A DNA stretch of 19,918 nucleotides from Clostridiales bacterium (GTDB lineage Bacteria > Bacillota > Clostridia > Tissierellales > Dethiosulfatibacteraceae), in NCBI GenBank assembly GCA_003539375.1, contig DPPH01000020.1, positions 1 through 19,918 on the forward strand, given 5' to 3'. The position numbers and the translations under genes are program-made. Below the pieces are notes generated by a model, which was not told the DNA's origin, did no database searches, and saw only the letters and a list, made by a program, of their open reading frames with translations. Shown piece by piece: positions 7,423-13,414 of this stretch (position 1 is the first letter of the stretch; each line of letters opens with the position of its first letter).

Positions 7423-8823
7423 ATGCGAATTCATGAATTACTATATTTTTTTAACACATACTTTCTATTTGGAGTTATGGGATTAATAATATTAGCTCTG
7501 CTAGGCACTTTGGGATATTTTATTATATATAAAAGGATATTAAAAGGTAACAAAAAGTTTTCTAAGAAACAAATAATCTTTGGAAGTCTTTTTATTGCAT
7601 ATATTATTATGGTTTTTGGGGTTACATTTCTAAGTAGAGGTTCTCATTTTCAGGGAAGTATGAACATTCATTTTTTAAGCTCCTATAGAGATGCTTGGAA
7701 TAGCTTTAGTCTACGTAGCTGGCAGTTCATAATTCTTAACATATTTATGTTTGTTCCCTTTGGATTTCTGGTACCGTTACTCGAGAAAAGATTTCATAAA
7801 ATCTACAACACCTTTATTGCAGCTCTGTTATTTACAATATTTATAGAATTGTTTCAATTAATAACAGGAATAGGAATTTTTGAATTAGATGATATTTTTA
7901 ATAATGTTTTAGGTGCTTTAATTGGATATGGTATAATAATGGCTTTATTATCTGTCATTAAATCAAGCAAGAGTAAAGGTTTAAAAGTGATAGGCTTTTT
8001 ATTACCATTGATTATTACTCTAGTCGTTTTTATAAGCATATTTACTTATTATGGCAATAAAGAATTTGGGAATATCCCGCAGTCTCATATTTATAAAATA
8101 AACTTAAAAAATACAAATATAGAATTAAATGCTTCATTAAATGAAAACAAGGATTCAGTACCAATATATAAAGCTCCTACATATACAAAAGATGGATCTA
8201 TTCAATGGGTAAGTGAGTTCTTTAATAGTCTGGGTATTGATGCATCAAATTTAGAAATAGATGCTTATAATGACAATTCGCTATTTTGGAGAAGAGGAGA
8301 ACCTACTTATAGTATATGGTTCGATTATGTGGGCGGAAGTTATAGATTTACAGACTTTTCTCGTTCTGATGACGGAACAGAACCTATGAATATTGAAGAA
8401 GAATCACTTATAGATACTCTAAGTGATTTTGGAATAAGAATTCCAAAAGAAGCTGAGTTTATTACTCAAGATAAAGGCAGTTATCAATGGAAGGTTGACA
8501 AATTTGTGGAGGGAGATACCCTTTTAGATGGTGCCATAACTTGTACCTATTTTAATGATAATACAATAAAAGAATTAAATAATAATTTGATCACATATAA
8601 AAGAATAAAAGAGGTATCAATAAAAAGTGAGAAAGAAGCCTTTGAAGAGTTAGCCTCTGGAAAATTTCGATATTATTATGATAAGAATATAAAGGATATA
8701 ACCATAGAAGATATAAGTATTGAATATATGATGGACACAAAAGGATTCTATCAACCAGTATATTCTTTTACATCAATCATAGATGGTAATGAGTATTCTA
8801 TAATTATACCAGCAATAAATTGA
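7423..8823 (+). CDS. VanZ-like membrane protein with extracytoplasmic domain
   Basis: I chose ATG at 7423, 5 bases after AAGGAGG; a frame opening at 7357 lacks such a site. The product is 466 residues. The N-terminal half (about 10-215) carries several membrane spans and the VanZ pattern: NIFMFVPFGFLVPLL, then FIELFQLITGIGIFELDDIF and NNVLGALIGYG. The C-terminal 250 residues are hydrophilic, apparently outside the membrane, and not a family I can name. VanZ confers low-level teicoplanin resistance in Tn1546, but most VanZ-like proteins have no proven role. It lies between two 35-bp direct repeats. Confidence 0.85.
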   Translation: MRIHELLYFFNTYFLFGVMGLIILALLGTLGYFIIYKRILKGNKKFSKKQIIFGSLFIAYIIMVFGVTFLSRGSHFQGSMNIHFLSSYRDAWNSFSLRSWQFIILNIFMFVPFGFLVPLLEKRFHKIYNTFIAALLFTIFIELFQLITGIGIFELDDIFNNVLGALIGYGIIMALLSVIKSSKSKGLKVIGFLLPLIITLVVFISIFTYYGNKEFGNIPQSHIYKINLKNTNIELNASLNENKDSVPIYKAPTYTKDGSIQWVSEFFNSLGIDASNLEIDAYNDNSLFWRRGEPTYSIWFDYVGGSYRFTDFSRSDDGTEPMNIEEESLIDTLSDFGIRIPKEAEFITQDKGSYQWKVDKFVEGDTLLDGAITCTYFNDNTIKELNNNLITYKRIKEVSIKSEKEAFEELASGKFRYYYDKNIKDITIEDISIEYMMDTKGFYQPVYSFTSIIDGNEYSIIIPAIN

Positions 8824-8915
8824 TATGTGGACTAATTAGATTATAGGAATCTAACTAAAGGGGTGAAACTTTGAATGGGGATAGAAAATAAAAATCAGCC
8901 CCTTTCAGGATAGTA

Positions 8916-8950
8916 TTTGTTAAATTGTATAAGAGTAATGTGATACCACA
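8916..8950 (+). repeat. 35-bp direct repeat, right copy
   Basis: This is the partner of 7113-7147, differing at two positions. The repeat runs directly into an rlmD-like C-terminal remnant (HVETVVLM from 8949), which the left copy lacks, so the homology break lies at an rlmD-like junction. Confidence 0.8.
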
Positions 8951-8990
8951 CGTGGAGACGGTAGTATTGATGTCAAGGGTAAAAGAGTAG
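8949..8990 (+). pseudogene. rlmD: rlmD-like C-terminal codons
   Basis: The frame reads HVETVVLMSRVKE and stops at TAG, like the extreme C-terminus of Firmicute RlmD. Comparable endings occur at 4206-4241 (HVEAVCLLTRK) and 15799-15834 (HVETVVLLEKR). TATAAGCCATT follows at 9010-9020, as it does after the first remnant. Confidence 0.5.
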
Positions 8991-9070
8991 GGGCTTGTAA
9001 GGCCCAGTATATAAGCCATTCGTGTGTTTTGAGTTTGAAATCGGAGCATGAAAAAAATGATATTTTTTGC

Positions 9071-9086
9071 TTCGTGGGAACATATC
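9071..9086 (-). repeat. att-like core copy S6, inverted
   Basis: On the minus strand this reads GATATGTTCCCACGAA, differing by one base from copy S2 (4056-4071). All other copies are on the plus strand. An inverted core could mark an element inserted, or a segment flipped, in the opposite orientation. Confidence 0.55.
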
Positions 9087-9113
9087 GAAACAAGGCTTAA
9101 ACCCTGTGACAGA

Positions 9114-9230
9114 GCGATTTAGATGTCAGTGGTTGGCGAGAAGTCAGGTTAGATGTCAGGGGTTTACAAGTGGTCGATTTAGATGTTTTATGAAAAAATC
9201 GAGGTTGTGTGGTCAGGTTGGATATTAGTT
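9114..9230. repeat. Four-fold short repeat, possible IS21-type end
   Basis: Four related motifs alternate: GATTTAGATGTCAG (9116), GGTTAGATGTCAG (9148), GATTTAGATGTTTTA (9176) and GGTTGGATATTAG (9217). Copies 2 and 4 follow GTCA and copy 3 follows GGTC. IS21-family ends carry multiple short direct repeats bound by the transposase, but no transposase is nearby. It lies 70 bases upstream of the nucleotidyltransferase and may have helped bring it in. It has not been matched to a named element. Confidence 0.35.
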
Positions 9231-9298
9231 AAAACAAGCAATTCTTGAAGCGATAAATCGAGACTGGAAAAGCTTCAAGTATAATGAGGTGAGCATAC

Positions 9299-10129
9299 AT
9301 GAATGATATTAAAACAATATTAGATAAAGTTGTATCTGTATTGGCAGATGTTTCAGGTATTCAGGCTGTCGTGCTTGGAGGATCCCGTGCAAGGGGCACG
9401 CATTCCTCTGAATCGGATATTGATATCGGTATCTATTACGATAAAGAAACTCTTGACCTTGTGTCCTTGAACAAGGCAGCAAAACTTGTGGATGATGAAC
9501 ACAGGGATAATTTGATTGTTCCTCCCGGCGAATGGGGTCAATGGGTTAATGGCGGAGGGTGGCTCGTTATTGGTGGATACCATGTTGATTTCATTCTGCG
9601 TGATGCGGAAAGAGTAAAAATTGTGATTTCAGAATGTCAGGAAGGGGTTATTTCCGCACATTATCAAACAGGACATCCCCATGCTTACATGAATGTGATG
9701 TATATGGGAGAATTAGCAGTATGCAAGATATTGTGGGATAAACAGGGTAAAATTATAGCTTTGAAGCAAGTCGCGGAAAAATACCCGCCGAAATTGAAAA
9801 GAGCTATTATTGGTTTCTTTACATTTGAAGCAGAGTTTTCTTTAATGTTCGCGGAAAGCAATTCAAAGAAAAACGATGTTTATTATGTTACTGCTCATAT
9901 TGTACGGACAATTTCAGCGCTGAACCAGGTGTTGTTTGCAGTAAATGAAGAATACTGCCTGAACGAAAAAAAGGCAGTCGGCATGATAGATAGTTTTAAC
10001 ATTCACCCACTTGGATACAAAGATAAAGTAAATTCGATTTTTACGGTAGCCGGAACAGATGGAGCAAATGCCTGTGTGCAGCTAAAGCAATTGATTAACG
10101 AAGTGAAAGGTATTTTTCCGAATGACTGA
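9299..10129 (+). CDS. ANT-like nucleotidyltransferase
   Basis: This 276-residue protein has the nucleotidyltransferase signature GGSRARGTHSSESDIDIG (27-44), with Asp40 and Asp42 placed to bind catalytic metal. It is related to aminoglycoside nucleotidyltransferases but does not match the ANT(6) or ANT(9) sequences I know, so the substrate is unassigned. GAGGTGAG precedes the ATG. It has visibly more G+C-rich codons than its neighbours (GGAGGATCCCGTGCAAGG), a sign of transfer. A truncated methyltransferase gene starts 48 bases downstream with its own RBS; as I recall, the two genes travel together in multiresistance clusters. Confidence 0.75.
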   Translation: MNDIKTILDKVVSVLADVSGIQAVVLGGSRARGTHSSESDIDIGIYYDKETLDLVSLNKAAKLVDDEHRDNLIVPPGEWGQWVNGGGWLVIGGYHVDFILRDAERVKIVISECQEGVISAHYQTGHPHAYMNVMYMGELAVCKILWDKQGKIIALKQVAEKYPPKLKRAIIGFFTFEAEFSLMFAESNSKKNDVYYVTAHIVRTISALNQVLFAVNEEYCLNEKKAVGMIDSFNIHPLGYKDKVNSIFTVAGTDGANACVQLKQLINEVKGIFPND

Positions 10130-10176
10130 TGAACATATCCGGTGAAAGATATTAACTACACAAAGAAGGTGAGAAT

Positions 10177-10353
10177 ATGAACAACATTTATGATAATAGA
10201 CAATTTTTTGACCAGTATTCGAAGATGTCACGCAGTCAGCAAGGCTTATCTGGAGCAGGTGAATGGCATCAGTTCAAGGCCTTGTTTCCTGACTTAAGCG
10301 GCAAAAGCTGGATAGGCTACACTAAGTTGGACAACTTTTCTAAGGTCATATAA
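10177..10353 (+). pseudogene. Truncated class I SAM methyltransferase
   Basis: The first 44 residues (MNNIYDNRQFFDQYSKMSRS through SGAGEWHQFKALFPDLSGKS) match the N-terminus of a SAM-dependent methyltransferase that continues with a glycine-rich VLDLGCG-type loop. Here the frame becomes unrelated after LSGKS (about 10309) and stops at 10353. The SAM-binding core is absent, so no activity is expected. GAAGGTGAG precedes the ATG. The break coincides with the start of integrative-element remnants, marking a deletion or recombination junction. Confidence 0.7.
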
Positions 10354-10363
10354 AATAGAGCAA

Positions 10364-10549
10364 ATGAATATAAGTGTTTCCGAACTTGCTAGACGTATTG
10401 GCCAGACTCCACAGAATTTCAATAAAAAATTACAACGAGAAACAGTAACCTTGGATGAGTTGAAGGCCATTGCTGATGTGCTAGGTGTCAAGTTTGTGCA
10501 GGCATTTATTTTACCAGATGGAGATGAAATAAAGACGGGTAACGAGTAA
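10364..10549 (+). pseudogene. Helix-turn-helix protein remnant of an integrative element
   Basis: From ATG 10364 the frame encodes 61 residues of a Cro/CI-type HTH: MNISVSELARRIGQTPQNFN, then TLDELKAIADVLGVKFVQAF and a GDEIKTGNE tail. Such small proteins are common in Tn916/Tn1549-type integrative conjugative elements. No strong RBS precedes this ATG. The frame is open upstream to about 10310 without a start codon (reading RSYKIEQMNIS), suggesting the original N-terminus was lost at the methyltransferase junction. It may still be made as a short DNA-binding protein. Confidence 0.55.
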
Positions 10550-10564
10550 AGGAGGCGGTCTAAT

Positions 10565-10810
10565 ATAATAATTAGTCCGGAAAGTTACTATGAAGAGTAT
10601 CTCAAAGGAAAGACAAAGGAAGAAATAATGACCGCCATCCGAGGACTTAAGCAAGAAATAGGACGTCTAAAAAGTACACTGGAAAATCCTGACTATGATG
10701 ATAACGCAATTATTCATCCGGATAAGTTTACCTGCATTTACTGGACTCGTGGGTACTTGGAAAAAGCTAAAGAGACCTTAAGAGAGAATATGAAAGGGGC
10801 ATTCAAATGA
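10565..10810 (+). pseudogene. Remnant of a small integrative-element gene
   Basis: The in-frame product IISPESYYEEYLKGKTKEE continues through IMTAIRGLKQEIGRLKSTLE to YLEKAKETLRENMKGAFK. I recall ICE-borne proteins beginning MIISPESYYEE; here the expected ATG after GGAGG (10551-10555) reads ATA (10565-10567). An internal ATG at 10628 gives a 60-residue product but lacks a good RBS. The C-terminus is shorter than in those relatives, and its stop overlaps the start of the Crp/Fnr gene (ATGA), so it now serves at most as a translationally coupled leader. Confidence 0.5.
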
Positions 10811-11571
10811 AAAAAAAGGATTTGATGCATGAAATTAAAAATCAATATATAGAAAAACAAGGGTATCACAATGTTACTCACACTCATCATCAAGGACATG
10901 AGTCAGCTTCACACGCTTCATGTATCACTGTAGTTCCGATCTTTAATCATTTAGAAGGAGAACAGATGGAGGAAATTATGAAAGTAACGAAATCGACCTC
11001 TTTTAAAAAGGGTGAAGTAATTTACCGAGAGGGAGATATATCCGACTTGTTATATATTGTAAGTAAAGGGAAAATTCGAATTTACCGTTTGTCTGAATCA
11101 GGAAAAGAACAATTAGTGAGAATATTAAATCCAGGCGATTTCACTGGAGAGCTTGCCTTGTTTCGCGAATCAATTCAGGAAGCATATGCAGAAGCAATGA
11201 GTGATACCGATGTATGTATGATTAGTAGAAATGATTTGCAAGAATTTTTATTAAAGTACCCTACTATATCTTTGAAGATTTTATCGGAATTCTCTAACCG
11301 ATTAGAAACATCAGAAAAACAAACAACTAGATTTGCCACAGAGAAGGTAGATACTAGATTAGCACTGTTTCTTGCAGAATGCATGGAAAGCGGAGATGGT
11401 CCAATGGAAATTGAATTGCCAATGAGTAAAAAGGATTTAGCCTCTTATCTAGGAACTACTCCAGAAACTATTAGTAGAAAGTTAGCTGACCTTGAAAATG
11501 AAGGATATATAAAACAAAAATCAGGTAGAAAGATTGAGATTTTGGATTTAGATGGATTGTTGTTGGTATAG
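10807..11571 (+). CDS. Crp/Fnr-family regulator, FLP type, His-rich N-terminus
   Basis: This 254-residue regulator follows AAAGGGG. After an unusual N-terminus with seven histidines and one cysteine (His8 to Cys39, including THTHHQGHES), the cyclic-nucleotide-binding fold runs about 45-160 (GDISDLLYIVSKGKIRIYRL, LNPGDFTGELALF) and a C-terminal HTH about 205-238 (SKKDLASYLGTTPETISRKL). It lacks the N-terminal four-cysteine cluster of FNR, so a [4Fe-4S] oxygen sensor is unlikely. Sensing through His/Cys metal binding or thiol redox, as in lactic-acid-bacterial FLP, is plausible. It probably acts at the TTGAT-N4-ATCAA boxes at 12972 and 15290. No box precedes its own gene. Confidence 0.85.
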   Translation: MKKKDLMHEIKNQYIEKQGYHNVTHTHHQGHESASHASCITVVPIFNHLEGEQMEEIMKVTKSTSFKKGEVIYREGDISDLLYIVSKGKIRIYRLSESGKEQLVRILNPGDFTGELALFRESIQEAYAEAMSDTDVCMISRNDLQEFLLKYPTISLKILSEFSNRLETSEKQTTRFATEKVDTRLALFLAECMESGDGPMEIELPMSKKDLASYLGTTPETISRKLADLENEGYIKQKSGRKIEILDLDGLLLV

Positions 11572-11631
11572 ATGTGATAATATAAAGTAAAATAGTAGTA
11601 AAAATTATTAAAACATTTAAAAAAGACTAAA

Positions 11632-11639
11632 CTTGATTT
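11632..11639 (+). repeat. IS256 target duplication, left copy
   Basis: CTTGATTT matches the right-flank CTTGATAT (12971-12978) at 7 of 8 bases. Eight bases is the usual target duplication length for IS256-family elements. Confidence 0.65.
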
Positions 11640-12970
11640 GGGTGTGTCAAGAAGTTTGTGTAAATTCATTTAAACCTTATTCGCTTTGATTAATCATTTA
11701 GAACATTGAATCCAACGTATCCTGGCATTGCTTAAATCCTTTATGAGCTCTACCAGATTTTTTATTATTATAGTTAATCATTTGGGTCACTAGGAAGCGT
11801 TCTAGAGCATCTTCATTAGGAAATTGTTCTTTGACTTTGGTTTTTCTTTTCAGCTGTTTGTTGAAGGATTCAATAATATTAGTGGAGTAAATCGTGCCTC
11901 GAATCCTTTTAGGAAATTGCGTGAAGGTTAAGAGATTTTCAGTCTCTTGAAGGGTGCGAGTCACTCTCGAATAACGTTTCTCCCACTTTTCTATGAAGTT
12001 TTGGATTTTTTCTTCCCCTTCCTTAAAACTTATTGCGTGATGAATTTCTTTGAAATCGCAGGCTACCTCTTTACGATCAGAGACACGGACTTTCCCCATG
12101 ATATTCCGATTAATATGAATCAGACAGCGTTGAAATTTTGCTTGAGGATAGTTTTTTTCACAAGCGTTTTGAATGGCGATCATGCCATCAGCCACGATAA
12201 GTTGCACGCTAGTTAAGCCTCTAGAAACTAAACTTCCTAATAAGTCTGACCAAGCAGCATCTGATTCTTGTGGAGCAATGAGATAATCTAAAATTTCTTT
12301 TTCTCCAGAAGAAGTAATGCCTAAAGCAATATGTACGGCTTCTTTTTGGACGGCGTCGCGTCTTAAGGGAATATAATTAGCATCTAGAAAAAGACACACA
12401 TACTGAGAATGAAAAATAGGACGAGAATGAAAAGCAGTGACTTGTTCATCTACAACCTTCGTAATATTAGAAATAGTCGTTGGACTGTAATGCGAGCCAT
12501 ACATTTTTTCAATTAAATCAGCAATTTCTCTAGTGGTGATTCCTTTTTCATATAGTTGAATAATGGTTGTTTCCAAGCTATCAATGCGATGGGTGTATGG
12601 AGGAATAAGAGATTGGTGGAACTGCCCGTTCCTATCTCTAGGAACCCGTACGTTAATTTGACCAAACTGGGTATCTAATCGCCTCGTAAACTCTCCATTG
12701 CGATAATTTCCACTATTATTGAAGCGTACATAAGGATCATAGCCTAAAATAGCGGTTAATTCACTTTCTAAAAGAGTATTGATGGTTCGTTCAAGTTGGC
12801 CACGGAAAACTTCTGTTAAATTCGTATTTTCTAGTAGTGCTTCAGCAAGTTCTTTGTTAAACTGACTCATGGGAAGACCTCTTTCGTTGATTTGGTTTCG
12901 TCGCTTTAATCATACGAATAAGGTCTTCCTTTTTCAATATCCTAATTTACACAAACTATTTTACGCTCTC
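11640..12970 (-). mobile_element. IS256-family insertion sequence
   Basis: The element is about 1331 bp, with imperfect 27-bp terminal inverted repeats (11640-11666 and 12944-12970) whose inner ends are identical (AGTTTGTGTAAATT). It contains a single full-length transposase on the minus strand and is flanked by 8-bp near-identical direct repeats. It separates the Crp/Fnr gene from its probable target operon and landed within the first Fnr-like box. The intact frame and ends suggest a recent, possibly still mobile copy. Confidence 0.85.
11698..12870 (-). CDS. IS256-family transposase (Mutator-like DDE)
   Basis: The protein is 390 residues, full length for the family. The DDE acidic residues are visible in LFLDANYIPL, LIVADGMIAIQNACE and STNIIESFNKQLKRK. 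It catalyses cut-out-paste-in transposition of the enclosing element, generating 8-bp duplications. Start: ATG at 12868-12870 after AGGTC on the minus strand. No frameshift is visible. Confidence 0.93.
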   Translation of the reverse strand: MSQFNKELAEALLENTNLTEVFRGQLERTINTLLESELTAILGYDPYVRFNNSGNYRNGEFTRRLDTQFGQINVRVPRDRNGQFHQSLIPPYTHRIDSLETTIIQLYEKGITTREIADLIEKMYGSHYSPTTISNITKVVDEQVTAFHSRPIFHSQYVCLFLDANYIPLRRDAVQKEAVHIALGITSSGEKEILDYLIAPQESDAAWSDLLGSLVSRGLTSVQLIVADGMIAIQNACEKNYPQAKFQRCLIHINRNIMGKVRVSDRKEVACDFKEIHHAISFKEGEEKIQNFIEKWEKRYSRVTRTLQETENLLTFTQFPKRIRGTIYSTNIIESFNKQLKRKTKVKEQFPNEDALERFLVTQMINYNNKKSGRAHKGFKQCQDTLDSMF

Positions 12971-12971
12971 C

Positions 12972-13013
12972 TTGATATAGATCAATTTAATTTCTTTCAA
13001 TCTATAGTATTAT
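12972..13013 (+). promoter_or_regulatory. Fnr/FLP box and promoter of the Ric-like/ATPase operon
   Basis: TTGATATAGATCAA (12972-12985) is a perfect TTGAT-N4-ATCAA palindrome. A -10 element TATTAT (13008-13013) follows after exactly 22 bases, predicting a start near 13020 and placing the box centre at about -41.5, the class II activator position. No good -35 hexamer is present, as expected if the regulator replaces it. The left 7 bases of the box lie in the IS256 target duplication. Confidence 0.75.
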
Positions 13014-13059
13014 ACAATCAAGATAAAGAAAAAATAAAACAAGAAAGAAGGAAAAAAAT

Positions 13060-13362
13060 ATGTCAAGACAATTAAATTTTAATCAAGTAAAGGAAACTCA
13101 TTTAAAAACATTAGCACAATATGTTCCAGTTGTGGCAAAAGTTCATGGAGGAAATCATCCAGAATTCTACCAGGTTCGTAAAGTATATGATGAACTTGCA
13201 AAGAAAGCAAAAGATGCGGGAGTAGAAAAGCCGGACTTAAAAGAGGAGTTTGTAAAATTACGTGAAATCACAGATAATTATACAGTTCCAGGTGATGTAT
13301 GCGAAAGTTATGAAGCAGTATATAACATGTTAGCAGAATTAGATAAAGCATATGAAGCATAA
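13060..13362 (+). CDS. Shortened Ric/ScdA/YtfE-like protein
   Basis: This 100-residue protein matches the middle of Ric/ScdA iron-sulfur repair proteins: THLKTLAQYVPVVAKVHGGN (13-32), then HPEFYQVRKVYDEL, then LREITDNYTVPGDVCESYEA (67-86). The family normally ends in a second helical half with HxHxHxxNNxLFP-type ligands, and also carries an H-x-x-x-E-E pair. Here both are missing, leaving His14, His29, His33 and Glu35 as possible ligands. It is unlikely to build a normal di-iron centre alone. It heads the operon with the ATPase 52 bases downstream and is preceded by GAAGG. It may be a dimeric variant or a chaperone-like derivative; this is inferred. Confidence 0.6.
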   Translation: MSRQLNFNQVKETHLKTLAQYVPVVAKVHGGNHPEFYQVRKVYDELAKKAKDAGVEKPDLKEEFVKLREITDNYTVPGDVCESYEAVYNMLAELDKAYEA

Positions 13363-13414
13363 AAGAAAATAAACAAAGCAATGAAAAGATATAAATAATC
13401 TAATAGGGAGGAGT

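Noticed and set aside
11572..11640. Terminator after the Crp/Fnr gene
   Set aside because: The stretch is A-rich but I found no stable stem followed by T residues.
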